64,000 bases of DNA from Aphelocoma coerulescens (lineage: Eukaryota > Chordata > Aves > Passeriformes > Corvidae): contig NC_091013.1 of NCBI RefSeq assembly GCF_041296385.1, positions 72,323,563-72,387,562 on the forward strand. The letters run 5' to 3'. How positions within the stretch are numbered: position 1 is the first letter of the stretch; each line of letters starts with the position of its first letter. The notes beneath the pieces were generated by a model. It saw only the letters and a list, made by a program, of their open reading frames with translations. It searched no databases and was not told the DNA's origin. Of the stretch, positions 1 to 60,300 are shown one piece after another. Position numbers and translations under genes: made by a program.

Positions 1-3000
1 GACAAAATTTAGACGCACCCTTGTGCATCTCTGGCTTGGCTGGCAAAGATGGGTCAACCTGGCTGGTGGTAGTATTAAAAATTGTAACCCTCCAAAGCAG
101 AGTGCTAGATAATCAGAGGAGTCAGTCCTTCCTGGACATGACTGATAAGTGTAATCGTGCAAAATAGAATGGTTCCATCTCTCCTGCATCTTCTGTGCCA
201 AGCCCTAAACATCTACCTTTCTTCCAAGTTCCCACATTACTGATGAGATGAAGAAGTCATGTGCTGTGTCTGTTCTCAGTCCTGACACATGCCAGCTGTC
301 TGGCCAGTACATCTGTGCAGATTGGCCATCTGGAACCCAAAGAGGAAGAGAAAGCTGTTCAGCTCACTGCAGCGTTTTGATCTTTCTCCTCTACTCAACA
401 GCTGGTTTTCATGAAATGCATGAGATCTTAACAAGCTTTGAGTTGTCAATAAGTCTTGGACAATGGATTCAAAAATTACCGAGCACGTGGGGGAGGAGAG
501 GATACTGGCAGACAGATGGACAGGCTGACAGGCAGATGAATATACGGACAGTATGATCTTCCTCAGAGCCCAGGCTAAAGATAGCAGGGGGAGCGTCACT
601 TGCCTCTCTTCAACACATTGTAACTTCTCCTGGAGCCTTCCCGAGTGCTACTAGAATTGCTGTCAACACTTCAAAGTGAATTGTTGGGAGGTACCAGCAG
701 AGCCAAGCCCTTGGTGAGATTAAAACCAGAAGAACTTGGGGCTTGCTGCTGCTGAGCTGCGCCTCCCTCCACTCCTGAGGTTGATCCCCTCCCTTGGAGC
801 AGGAGGGAGGTGTGAATGGAGCACTGCTTTGCCCTGGGGAGGAGGGCAGGGATACCCTTTGATACTGGTCTGTGCTGTGATTCTTTGCTAGCCAGCCAGC
901 TGTGTCCCATGGACTGTTCCAGCAGGACAGCACGGGGTGCAGAGGGAAAACGCGGCTCTGCTTGCTATATGGCAGCAACTTGCAGAGATTTTTCTGTCTA
1001 ACCCCAGGGGGAAAGTGGGTGCTCTCCTGCACATACTCATGTCCTCCTGTTGTGGATATTCTGGTGTTTCTTCTGTGGTGGTCCTGAAGGTGAAATGTGT
1101 TGACCTGATGCTTTGCTCTGATGCTCCTTGCCAACATGTGAGGCATGCAGATTGAATGTCTGTGGCACAAACAGACCAATCCAACAGTGCGGTACCAATA
1201 TTCAGATATGGGTCTTCCTAAATGATAAATGATATTCCTTTAGACAAAGATAAATCCAAGGGCGTAAAGAGAGCATATTTTCATTTATTCCCTTTTTTTC
1301 TTTCAACAAATAGTTTTTCTTAAAAGCATAACCAGAAGGGAATCGGCAATAACTGACAGACTTGCACTAACCTGCTCTCTGTTGAAAGGGCAGTGTTTTG
1401 CTTTTTAAATGCTTGGGCTGTTTCAAGAAGTCAGGTCAGCAATCTCTGAGCAGAGCAAGTTTATGTCAGTGTCTACGGAGGCCTTCTGGGAGTCACATAA
1501 GAGCCAGGTTGCCAAACATTTCCTGAAGACTCCTTTTCCTTCTCTGCCATCAGCTGGAGCACTGGGAATCCTCTATCTCAGCTACTTTGAGAAAACAGAA
1601 ATTCAAGCAGACCCTCCAGGGGAAAGACCAGCCCACCCTGGCTCCAAGCGTAATGATCGTGTCAGCTGCTTTGTACTCTCTTTGCCTCCCCAGTCTTTTT
1701 GTCATCAGTTTCCACCACAAACAAATCTGTAAATTCTTCTTCCATCTCTTACGATTTCTGCTTTATGTCTCTTTTATTTGCCTGGCAAAGCAGCAGCAGT
1801 ATGGGACTTATTTCCCTAGCCCCTGGTTTGAAATGAGCCTGTAACATAGTGCTTCAGCTGAGATGATAGGAGTAGAAAAAAAGGACTAAAGGGCCAAAAC
1901 TTTGGTGGTAAATGGGGTTTGTGGACAGATGATGCTCAAGATATTGAGCATGCCAGGAGGGATTTGCCTGTTCTGTCTGATCATGCCAACTCAGTTCAGA
2001 CTTTCTGTATATAATGTAGTTGCAAATCCAGAGCCTGAAACTCCCTGTTGTGATGCTAGATGATACAAGATTGCAAAACCTTTTGCTTCTTTTGCAGCAG
2101 TAGCTGTATAGAGGAGCCGTGCTGCACAAACTGATGTCAAACAGCCATAGTTTCTCCATAAACAACAACATGCCATGCCTAGTTTTGTACACATTGTTTC
2201 TCGGGTGGGTTTTGGCTGGCATCCACAATGCAAAACACAGACAGCACCACTGGAGGGCTCACAAACTATTTAAAGAGATGTTATCTTATCCTTGTGACTA
2301 ATTTATAAGCTAAAAGATTTACACAGAGAATATTCTGTTCTGTTACAAAGTCAGTCTTGCTTCCTCCTAGACACTGTGGCTTGCTCTGCCTTAGTCAAGT
2401 AAACATATCAGTGTGTGCTCTCTGCCACTAAGGCCTCCTGTGCTCATAGCATTTATTTCCCCTGCCTTCCAAAGAGACACTGCTTGCATGGGAGTTGCCT
2501 GTTGGAAATGATCCTTGGCCCATGCTAAAGAAGTATTTGGGACCGTGTAAGTTGGTCAAAACCAAAACACTGCATAATAATAAGGCATAGTCTGTAAGTC
2601 AGTGCAGTCACACTGCTTTAGCATAACTCTGTGTGCTGTCCTCAATGTGATAAAAATAATAATCATATCACAATGGGCTGAAGCAGTAAAACTCAAAATA
2701 GTATGCACAATTTTCCATTAAAAAGTAATACCTTATGGTATAAGGACAAAACGTAGTCTGATACTTCCAAAAACTTTTCAAACCTTTCGAGTAGTTGTGG
2801 GAGGGATAGTCAGCATGTGTTTTTCAGGCTCAGAAATGCTCTGTCTCTGTGTATAGTAGATTAGAGACAGGTGTCCTGGAGTCAGAGAGCAAGAGCTTCA
2901 TTCTTCTTCACTGTGCATGTTAGGTCACAGTTGCTTCCTGGGCAAAGTTGCTGTGAGGTAATACCAGCTAGTAGGAAAAAGGCTATTTTTTGGTGGAAAG

Positions 3001-4848
3001 TCTGGGATGGCAGAAGCAGTTTTTAACCACTCACATTAGCCTTCTGTGGCAGACATTGTGGGACTTCCTTCTGGTCTGAGTTAGTGTTGATAAAACAGAT
3101 GCAGGAATCCTGGTGCTGGGTTCTGTGTCCACACTTTAAAAAATTATGTTTAGAACCTGGAAGAAATTCAAAGAGAATGGCAAAATATGGACAGGGCTGG
3201 GCCCACCCTTTATAATTAGAAATTTGTAGAGATCAGCCTACTGAATTTAGCAAAACAGGATGATTTTTTCTAAGGGCTTTAATTATCTATCTGTTATTAC
3301 TGATCCTCTTTCATCTCACAGAAGACCCAAAAAGATAGTTTAGAAAAATTATAGCTAGAAATGTTACATAGTGTGTTAGCAGACAGGTAGTTGGTCACAG
3401 ACACAGTTTAACAGGGTAGAGGTGCTTTTAGCATGACTTGTAGTGATTTTACCATAGTGCAGTCTTCTAAAACAAATAAGCCAAAATCAAATTATTTGCC
3501 TCAACTGTGTTTGCTTAAGCAGTAGGAAAAGTAATAGACTCTTTCTACTAAAGAATGATTTTTGGAAACCAGAAGATCTATGTTACTTAGGGGCTCAACA
3601 GGAGTTTGGGGATAGCTATGAATTCTCCCAGTAGGAGACAAAAGCAGGGCAAATGTCCAGTCAGTGTTTATGTTGAAATGTAGATAACTGGTCCTTGTTT
3701 ATTACTGCCTCACCCTCTTGTGCTTGTCTCTGAACTTCTGCAATCAGGCAGACTTAAAAGAATGTATTAATTGCACAGAACTTATTTTTAAAGTTTTTAG
3801 AAGAGCCAAACAATTCCAAACAGTGGGATTCTGAAGGCCCACAATTTCCTTTACCGTCCCAGCTTTGCCTGTAACTTCAGCCAAACCATGTTTTACAGAA
3901 GAAGTAAAATGGCAGCAGAAAGACAGAAAATGAGGCTACCAAGTTGTAACTGGGAGCACATTACGCTGATGAAGTCCATGTTCATGCCTCATGTCTCAGC
4001 TCTCTAACAGAATGACATGTCAGTTGTTTCTGCATAACTTTACTCTTTTGCTTAGTGTCCGAGCCATTAGACTATGGCTTTCCATCACCCTAAAGGTATA
4101 ACTCTTATTATTACAATGGTTTTTATGTTTCTTAAGGGCACATTAGGTGTTTTTGGTCCCTGGCTTTTCAAGGTCCTATCTTTCAAGTCATATAACTCTG
4201 AGAAAATAACTAGTGTGCTGGACCTCTTAAGATGGTGATAAAATAGAACATAAATAAAACTGACACATTATTATTTAATTATAGAAATATTAAGTCCAAG
4301 AACAGAAAATAGTACAAAAGAGAATGGGTAAACATCTCTTTTGCTGCTGTTCTGTCTCACCTGACACGTACGTGGGAAAATGAAAGAGAAAGCAAATGAG
4401 TTTAGTGCCAAACGGAGTGACATTTTTCCCCCAGCATTATCCAAATGCCTGAGGCATGCCTCACCTATTGCCTTTGCAGTCTGGCTCTCCTACAGGCTGC
4501 TTATCTCCTCGTGTGAAACACACTGTGTCATGCTTCATGTCTTGTAGGTTACCATTACATCACCAGCAAGAGATAAATCAAACTGAAAGACACATTCAGA
4601 GATTTTTGGTCATGATGGCTTTGATGATATAAGGGTCACCCAAGGAGCTTGTTTCCTGTTATTCTTCTCCCATTTCCAAAACTGTATATGATGACATCTC
4701 CTTTAAATAGCCCCAGAGGTGCCCATCACTGAATGAATGGAAAGAGTGGATCTTGGGTCTGCCAGTGGTGAGACTTAGGAAAAAGAGAAGGCGAGCTTTA
4801 ACTGAGCTCTTGAGCCAGGGAGAACTAAACCTCTTCTTTCTTTTGCAG
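1..4848 (+). other. FLT1: FLT1 intron 11, 3' part
   Basis: Noncoding sequence ending in a pyrimidine-rich tract and AG just before exon 12. I looked for the preceding FLT1 exon, which should encode the stretch before the TASTLVV residues, and did not find it, so it lies upstream. The open frames here (for example 610-1179 minus and 1409-1732 plus) resemble no protein I know and lack splice context. No clear transposable element was recognised. Confidence 0.8.
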
Positions 4849-51267
<46,419 letters not shown>

Positions 51268-51270
51268 GTA

Positions 51271-51309
51271 CTTCTAGGCCAAGATCTAAACACTTCTAGG
51301 CCAAGATCT
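51271..51309. repeat. 22-base tandem duplication in FLT1 3' UTR
   Basis: The 17-base string cttctaggccaagatct occurs at 51271-51287 and again at 51293-51309, a period of 22 bases. The first copy starts four bases after the stop codon. Confidence 0.95.
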
Positions 51310-52996
51310 TATGAAACACTGTCAGTTTAAAAACTTAGACCCAAATTATTTTAGTTACCATAAAATTTAAGAAGTTATCATTGGCTTAATCACAGTGATC
51401 TGCTTTTCTACAGATTGCGGCACACATATTCAAAATACAGCAAAATATTATTGTTTAAACCTCAGCTTTCCCAAATGCTCAACAACAATAGCTTTTACTA
51501 AAAATGCCAAGTGCTTCTGCATCCAGGAATATCTGGATGGCCGTTATTACAGCCTCTGCTCAGACTTGGGTGCAGCACTGCTGTCCTGATTGGGAGAGGC
51601 AGCTGGGAGCCCTACAGAGCCAGGAATCTGCACCAGGCACTGAGGTATTTGCATCCTATTGCTGGAAAATAAAGGATTCTTCAAGAAGATAGAAACTAGA
51701 AACAGACCACAAACTATATTTTTAATGAAAACTACTTTGAGAAACTTGTGGGAAGGCTGATGCTCTGGGGAAGCTGAATAATAATCTACTTGGGGATGGG
51801 GCATTGCATGGATCTTACTGCTCCAGATGGCAGACGCAGTAGGGAGCCTCGCAATGCAAGGATTTAAAATGTGTTGCTAAACACAATTGGCAAGGATAGA
51901 GGAGGACTAAGACCAGATCCAGGGCTGTAACAACACATATCAATTCAGTTTGGACAGTCCTGCTGAAATCAAGTAAATATTGAAGTTTTGCACTTTGTCA
52001 GTAAGCCAACATGCACACACTGGAACCAAACCACAAGCTAGACAGGTTAAAGCCAAGCTCTGTCCATAAAACCTCACAGACCTTCTAACACTGAACTGCT
52101 TATATTTTATTTATGAGAATCTGTCTAAAAGACAGGATGGCTACTAGACTGCATACACTTTAATTGATCACTAGAGAGTGTGAAGAGATTAGTTAGAAAT
52201 TACAAGACAATCTGTAAAGTTAGGGCAGCTTTTCTATGAAGACAGCTAAATTTCCATTTCAAGTTACCAGTATGTACAGGAACAAAAATGTATCATTAAT
52301 TTCCAACAGACTTTTGTATAGCATCTCAGAAAGGTCATGAGTGTTCTTTGCTTGAGAAGCATTAGGATGCACCCATTCCCTTTCACCTTTGAATGCAGTA
52401 TTAGGATGAGAGCTGGACATTTAACGCAGTAGCACTGATACCTGCTAAATCAATTACTGCCCAATCCCAGCTTCTCGTGGTCCACTAAAATATATATTAA
52501 CTCAAATGCTACATGTTATACGATCTCTTGCTCTCTTAGAATTCAGCTAAAGAGCTGTGAATGTAACCCACTAACAGACTTTAAGGCAAATGACCTTTTG
52601 CATATTTACAAATAAAAACTATCTTAGATATTCAAGTAAAATAAATATGTACCACTGCTTCTGAGCTAAGTATCTCTGTGCAAGAGATCATCAGTTTTAA
52701 GTATCTATTGCACTCTCTCTTGTTGGTAAAGTGTATTTGACCTTGATCAAAACAAAAGTTTCAGAACTGTTTTGTAACTAGAATTGAGTAAAAATAGTTA
52801 CAGGATGATGCATCCAAAAGGACGTGTTCGCACACTGTAAATATATAAATATGCTTTTTGTGCATAAATATTTAAGAAAACTGGACTACAAAGATTACTT
52901 TTATATGAACCCCCAAATGTCTTCAGATGTGAATAACTCCTATTTTGTCTTGCATTTTCTGTCTTTATATAATGTATTTGACTGCTAAATTCATAT

Positions 52997-53002
52997 AATA
53001 AA
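52997..53002 (+). promoter_or_regulatory. FLT1: Predicted FLT1 full-length poly(A) signal (AATAAA)
   Basis: AATAAA at the end of the AT-rich 3' UTR; composition changes to non-UTR-like sequence right after it. Cleavage is expected at about 53015-53025. Confidence 0.7.
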
Positions 53003-53020
53003 GTTTGCTTTTGAAGAAAA

Positions 53021-54384
53021 AAATCAGAGTTCTACCAGTGTCAAAGACTGCTGTGGCACACAAGTCAGCACTGGGCAGTGCAAACATCTGGCACACATCC
53101 ATCCCACAGGCTGGTTTTGCGAGCAAAGGAGAACATGGAATAATCACACAGAAGGCACACTTCTCACAGAGCAAAGCAGATAAGGTGACAGACACCTGTC
53201 ACTATTCCTTGTATGGGTGACATCCCCTAGGTTCAGCATATTTAAGAAGTGCTTAACTGCTGTCTAGGGGCAAAAATTCAACTCAGCCTCTGGGAGAGGC
53301 AAGGTTTCATGGTGGGGGAAGACAAAGCAGCACATGGATAAACATCCACCCAACCCTCCACACTTCCTGGTTCCTTCTGCAGCTAGAAGATGCACTACAG
53401 ACAGAAAGACAGCAAACAGAGCAAGGCATCCCCAGCAAAGCCTGTTCTGAAGCTACTGTGACACCAGGTAGCACCTTAGGCCACAGCAGAGACTCTCCTT
53501 CGGACAATCCCCACATCTCCACGCCATCCACCTGAAGCTGGCGATGCTGCCTCCACAGATGTTCAGTCAAGTGCGCTGTGCTAAACAACATTTGACATCT
53601 GAAGGGCTCTCCAAGTACTGGAAGGAACTGGAGATGGAACTTTCTCTGGGAAAGCAGAACATAATGGGATGGCAATCTGCCGCAGGAGCTGTGTACTGTT
53701 ACTGCACAGCACTAAGGAGGAAACTGGAGACTGGATATGTGCATCAATCAAACTTATTGCAGCTTACATAATAATATTTCTAAAACACTGCAATTTAAGG
53801 GATAATGACTCCATGTTAAATAGGTGCAGGGACTATTGACAATTTCACATATAGTACACAAAAATTCATCTTCCATAAGCATGGTTGGGATTGGATGGAT
53901 AGGAAATTTTATCCCCCCAGCAAATCATCTAACCTTTGCTGGTTAAAAATACAGAAAAAGAATTCCTTGAAATGAAGAAGTCATGACTCCATGTGCAAAT
54001 TCTCAGAGAAATTAATATACTTTGTTATTGAGCAAAAAAAGCTCAATAAACATGAAAGTAAGGATACTTGAGCAGAGTTTTCAAAAGTAGAGCTTATTGA
54101 GTAAAGCAGGCCTGATCAAACTGAAGCAGATGGGATTTGACTTGGGAGTTAAGGAAATGTGCATTAATACAAGTCTAGTGAACAATATCTCTAAGTTTTA
54201 GGATATCTAATACACTCTAAGTGGCAAGCACTAAACACAATTGGTGACTCTTGTTTGCTTAAACTCTGCACTGCAGACAGAATGAATACAGAAGAAGTAC
54301 GAGACAGAATGAAATAAAATTCCGGCACCAAAGTTGAAAAGCCCTGGATCCAACTTCAGAACTTCACATTGTCAAAATAAGGCC
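53021..54384. other. Intergenic region between convergent FLT1 and PAN3
   Basis: About 1.4 kb between the two predicted poly(A) sites. No gene, repeat or RNA was recognised. The open frames at 53307-53675 (minus) and 53544-53771 (plus) overlap each other and look random. Confidence 0.6.
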
Positions 54385-57190
54385 ATGTTACTTCTGGTAT
54401 TCTTTATTAAAAATACTGCTGTACACATGAACAATGAAAACAGGATTAAAGATGAGTAACACATACTGGGATCATGACATTAGAACTTAACATACTGGTG
54501 CTTTTTAGGGGAAGCAGTTGACACCTGAATTACTGAAACAAGGGCAAATCAAAAATACATAGGTACCCTCAACAAAATATTTACAATATAGTAAATACAG
54601 CAACAGAATTTAAAACAGGTACAAAAATTAAAATGACCAACATCAGATGATTTCAAAGGTTGTCCCTTCTGTGCTTTTAGCTGTAAAAAATAGGAAGGTC
54701 AGAAATAAATTTCCCATCTGGGAGGGCACATCCTGGTGACTCTTCTTTTAAATACAGATATACAGTTCTTCCTATGAATGGATCAAACTACAACTTTAGG
54801 ACAACCTTCTAAATGGAATTAAAATGGGGTAGAAGGGCTCTCCCCAAAAAAACACCCAAGCTGAACTTCAGACTGTTCAAATCATTCCCAAATACAGACC
54901 AAATAAAATAAATAGAAAACAAAGATCAACTTCTTTTTAATTTTATGTATTACCTGACACCAAATATTTTCTGGCTGACATTATGTATGAAAACTTATTA
55001 GCTGTCTACCTTTTTATTTTTAAACCAAGTCCTGAGGTTACTAGGGGCTGAAGCAAACTGACATTATGCAAATACACACAGGTTTGCAATTTAGACATGT
55101 CTTGCAGAGGGTGTGCTGGTCTAAAAAGGATGAGAATTCAAGCCCTATTTTACCCCTGCCTTACACTTCCACAAAATATTGGTCCACAAATTAAATTTTC
55201 AAAGGTTCCCAAACCCCACAACTGAACAGATGATCCCCTTTCATTTTCAAAGAAAACAATACTGGAAAAAACCTCAGCCCGCTTATAAATTAAGCATTCC
55301 ATATTTCTTCTAGAATACAAGTACTTCTTTTTTTGTACAAAAGAATTACAATATGATTTGTCAAAAAACATAGAAAAGACAGCTGCTCTTTTCCTCAAAT
55401 ACATGAGCTAATGATAAAAGACTGTTCTGCATGTTCACTTTTCAAAGTTCCTGTTCCTTTTATATTAAAAAGAACATTCTGGCAACTGTTATCGTTTGAA
55501 TATTAAACATTATGTTCCTTTTAAAATTGCAACAATAATTGATTTTAAACTCAACAACTGATGCTACCTAATGTGGATTCAACCACATTTTCTAAAATGT
55601 GTAAAGCATGTCCCTAGTCTTCAAAGCTTTCGATGTGAAGAGAGTTGCTTTTTTCTTGATGCAAGTCTCAAGGCGGAGAATCATTTTAAAGCTTATAAAA
55701 GTGGACAGAGAAATATTAAAAACTTCTCTGAAAACTACAAATATTGAGAATTATTAAAATTGATGTCAGTAACATCAGTTGCAAGTGCTTAAGAGTCTGT
55801 CCTGACCTTTTGAGTTTCCACATTTTCTTCATGGTGAGCACCCAGTGCTATTAAAACATTCAGTGCTGGGAAAGGATAGATACAGTCTTCACTACTGCTT
55901 TAAGAAAGGAAATTCCTACATATTTGGCAGTCTTCAGTATCAAAGTGTAGGTGTTTAACTAGAAATCCCATGAATACCCAAGTTTGGAGATAACTGCATG
56001 TCCAAAAATTAGAAAGGTAATTGAGGAGCAAAATTCCAGACTTTTGAGACTGAATTACTTCAGGAATATTCATGTGTTGAGTATTAGCAAAAGTAATATT
56101 ACTTTGGGCTAAGCAGTGACTGCAAAGGCACAGCAGATCATTATCCCTCCAGATTCAGGCCGTAAAACTTGAAAAGCTCTTGATGCCAGACAACTGCTGT
56201 GTTTAGTTAATCTTCTTTTAACAGTGTCTTTGTATCTGTATCCAGTGTAGCGTACCATAATAAAGCTGTGGTTCAAAGAACAGAACTTTATACAAAAATT
56301 ATACTGTAAATAACCTAAAGTAATACACTCCTGAAACTTCAGGCATTTAAACAATTTCTTTAAAAAAAAATCTATTAAAAAAATTGCATAAATGTAAATG
56401 CTTCTGACTACCAGGAAAACGTACAAACAGTTTTTAAAAGGCGCTGGTTGTGTTTAGAGCAAGTTTGATATGCTCCTTAAATTATAGATGTTTCCCATTA
56501 TGCTGTTTTCGTCACTTCGCTTAGACAAAGTTTAAATCAAATGACAGGGGACTTTCTTTCCTTTTTTGTCAATTCACCAATACTTCACTTGACTGGTTTG
56601 AAAATGTTTCTTCTTCTCACATTTCTTTGAGCTAACAGTGGGTGGCATACAGAGCTTGCATACAACACACTTTTACAGAGGTTACGAACTAAACGGTCAT
56701 TAATAGAACACAATTTCTATTAAATTATTTACCTGGTCCTTTATGCTATTCTGGGTGCAAATAATATCAAAAATGAATAAATTTTGCTATATCCTCAGTG
56801 ACAAAAATGTATCCCAGAAATGTCCTTGCAAAGAGTTTCCCTTAAGTATACAATGTGGCAAAACTTCAGAGATCAGAAAAGTCTTAAAAAAATTAAAATT
56901 AGTGCATATACAAGTGGAAAAAATAAAAGTAGGAACATCATGCACCTGATGTGTTCCTTAATCTAAAATAAATTCTTCACAGATAAAGCCTCCAATGGCA
57001 GCCTTAGCTCTAGGATAAGTGAAACATTCTTCCCTTCAAGTAACAGTGTACCTGACTGAAGTGCAAGCAGCTTTGCTCATCTCCTGTTTGTTTCCCAAAT
57101 GTGAAATGAGATGACAACAACAATTCAGCTGTAGTGCAATTTGCTATTGGTTAAGTTCCTCAGCAATGTCCTGCATGCTTTCAGCAAATA
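54385..57190 (-). other. PAN3: Probable PAN3 3' untranslated region
   Basis: AT-rich sequence downstream (minus strand) of the PAN3 stop. TTTATT at 54403-54408 reads as AATAAA on the minus strand and is the most distal good poly(A) signal. Another at 55013-55018 would give a shorter UTR. The extent is inferred from composition and signals. Confidence 0.55.
54403..54408 (-). promoter_or_regulatory. PAN3: Predicted PAN3 poly(A) signal (AATAAA on minus strand)
   Basis: The minus strand reads AATAAAGAATACC here, about 2.8 kb after the PAN3 stop codon. Cleavage would fall near 54385. Confidence 0.5.
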
Positions 57191-57331
57191 CTACAACTGA
57201 CCATTTGCGGCTGCAATCAGTTCTTGAAAAGTATTTTCAAAGCAGCGTTTTAAATCGCTGTAAGTTACCACAAGTACACTCTTCTCATCTCTGGAAATGA
57301 GGCTTATTTTTTCTGGCACACCAGCATCTAA
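57191..57331 (-). CDS. PAN3: PAN3 last coding exon
   Basis: 141 bases including the TAG stop at 57191-57193, phase 0 at its start, after ttgttacag on the minus strand. It encodes [37 protein letters not shown] and the terminal IAAANGQL. Confidence 0.96.
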   Translation of the reverse strand, partial: LDAGVPEKISLISRDEKSVLVVTYSDLKRCFENTFQELIAAANGQL

Positions 57332-60300
57332 CTGTAACAAGAATGCAAAAGATAAAATAAAAGAAGTGTGAAAGAAATGGCAAAACATTTCCCCAACAAT
57401 AAAAGCAATCAATTTCTTGGCAAGTACATTGTTATGGTGCAGTTCAAATCTGCTAACAGGACACAAAGGAAGGATCTGAATTGCACCACAACAACGTCCT
57501 TGCCAAAAAATCGAGACATTTTGGTCTTAACCTGAGGGACATTCCAGACCTTAGGACTAGACAACAATTGTTTTCTTCCCTTTCCCCAAAGCTAATAATC
57601 CTGCAATGCTGTATTTCCCTGTGTAGAAAGCCTGGCCAAATTTTTATGTACCTCCTGAAGAACAAAACTAAATTTGACATTACATTTGCACGCAAGATCC
57701 ACAAGCCTAAATGTAGGGTAGGTAATTTACTTCTTGTCCCCTCTAAAATGAGATAACCGATGGATCAGCCCCAGGCAGTCTGGTAGAAACCCAAACCTCA
57801 CTTTTTTGGTAGTACTGGGAACAAACTAGTTCCTATAGCTCCTAAGCTGCATGGTACATTTCATCCCTTAGAAAGAAAAAATTACTTTGGTGTAATCCAT
57901 AACCAAATGGATAATTTGGGGTTGAAGATCAACATTTGTTCCACATTTCTTTTCATGCTTTGTTCTGACTTCTCAAATTTAACATGTACTTTATTTATTA
58001 TATACTATTAGATCCTAATTTCTAACAGAGGAATATCCTGCTTTACATGCTGAAGCCCATTACATTAGTGTTTCTTATGTTCTTCTCACTTTGCAAGAAA
58101 TGTTCACCAATAGAAAACTGCCAGACTCTCTTATAATGCAGAACTTTTGTAGTTTTGTTTTAGTCAATACGTTGATATTTCCACCACAGTCTTCCTTATT
58201 CCAATACAAAGGCAGGGCAGAGACAAGTGAGATGTGACACTACCAATCCATTCTTTGGAAATACAACCCCAGCAGGTTCAAATATATGTATTATAAAATG
58301 TTGTACTGAATAGAAAACCAATTATATTTGTCACAGAGATGTGACACTAGCTGCTGTGACAGTGAGTTAGAAATTTCTTGCATTTGTCTTCTAAAGTAAT
58401 GTTTTGGGCGTAACATTAAAAGCTGGAACCTCCACATTTTAAAGCTCCTGCTTTGCAAACAGTTTCAGAAGGACAAAAAGCAAGCCAATTAGCTTCTAAT
58501 TTTTGTAGAGTAGGAAAAAAACACCAGTGTCTTCCAACATCCACTACAAAATATTAACACTATTAAGGTGTTTGTGAAATTCATTCCCATTAGCATCATA
58601 CAACAAATCAATTACCTTAATAATGTAGGACATGGAAGACCTGTATTAAGAAAGCTATACTGCTAACTAGAAACATCAATATTTATGGCTATCTTTCTCT
58701 CCCCCTGTGGAGGCATCAATCAGTATTCTCAGCTGAAAAGATGCTCAAAACACCCCATCGAAAAGAAAGGTTTGTTGTTTGTTGTTTTAACAACAGAGTA
58801 GCTTTAATTCAAAAAGAATGCTTTTGGCAAGTAGCAGTAAAGTCCATACAACTTTTCTAGTACTTCTGTAGTTTCTGAATTGCTTTTTAGAGTGTATTTC
58901 CAAAGCAGAGTTCTGTAAGCCTTGCATTTTTTGTGTGCTGAGCCCACAACCACAAAAGAGAAGAGCCTCTGTTTAAAAAGGGAAGCCATGAACATTTATA
59001 GAACAAGGCATTCTTTGACATTGTCTCTTACCTGACCTATGAATTCAGGACTGTCCCCTCTTGCTACAGTACTGTATGAGTCACTGCTTTCAAATCATGA
59101 TGGCATTTCAATGCCTACTTGAATGTCAACATGCTTTCTTTTTGATTTAGCCTCAATCCCTTTAATGTCCTTTTTAAAGTGATTACAGACACCAACCAGA
59201 AAGATAAAAAGGAGGTTAAAAAATGCACAGCAGTGGTCTAATAGGAGGTTAGAAACCCTGACAATTTTAAAAAAAGATTTAACTGTACAGTTATTACACG
59301 TCAAAGGATCTGAACATATTCCATTTTCTTTGGAAGGGAAAGTTGGCTATCCTAATCCTAGAAAAGAAAATATTGGGCACTAAAACTGTATTGTCAGTGT
59401 CTGCATCACCATTTTCTACAGAGCAAGTGAAATTACCAAGCAGCTACAAAAACAACAACAAAAAAAAGTAGCAGCATCTTACAGTCTCCCATGAATTAGT
59501 GAAGCTTGGCAAAACAATGTAAAGTAAGTTGAAAGCTGACCTACCAATAAAAAAAAAAATCAGCTCAAGTACTTCCTAATTTATGGAACAAGACATGTTC
59601 TTCATCTACTGAAGATGTTGTGGTCTCTCACACATCTGCTATTAATCATGAGAGTGCTCAGATAAAATTTTGCTAGTGGTGCAGCTCTTAGAAAACTGCA
59701 AATAGCTTTGTTAAGTCAACCTTGGAAAACAAAGGGCTGGAGAGGCTAGGGAAGTTATTACAGAAGTGGACTTAACATTTGAAGTCACAGAAATTTTCCA
59801 CCACTGTCCTAGATGGTAAGGATTTTGCACAAATTTCTGTTGCAGTTTCCCTCCTGTCTCCTACTCTAGTCAGCACAGTTTAGGAATTGATCTTGCCTTA
59901 TGACCATCCTTTGTGATAACTATCAGCAGACACCTTCCCCAGTTAAAGGAGTATTATGGATCCTTTATGCTGTGTTGAAAGACCAGAGTAGCATAAAGGG
60001 ACCAGCATTGCTTATCAACAGTAATCAATGCATTCTAGGATGAAAAGTTAATACTGTAGCTCATGCTATATTAACAAATTTTTAATATTCATGTACTAAT
60101 TTTATTTAAAATAGCCATAGATGTTGGAATATTAGCTTAGTGAATACATGGTTTTAATCCGAAATGGGAAAAATAACCGCCAGCTAAACCAACGGCATTA
60201 ACCTTGCAATGTCAGCTTGCTTTGCAGTGGAATACTCTGTTAAAGAAAGCTAACCCAAACAAATGTTTAAAAGCTAACCAAAGTACAGTGTACCTTGTTA

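Larger units (their letters stand above)
51268..53020 (+). other. FLT1: FLT1 3' untranslated region
   Basis: About 1.75 kb of increasingly AT-rich sequence after the stop. It opens with a 22-base tandem duplication (51271-51309), contains earlier AATAAA hexamers near 52612 and 52637 and a Pumilio-like TGTAAATA at 52836-52843, and ends after the strongest poly(A) signal at 52997-53002. The end is predicted, not observed. Confidence 0.75.

Noticed and set aside
610..1179. 189-codon minus-strand open frame in the first intron segment
   Set aside because: Composition is not protein-like, overlapping frames on both strands are equally open, no splice or family signal, and it lies inside FLT1 intron 11.
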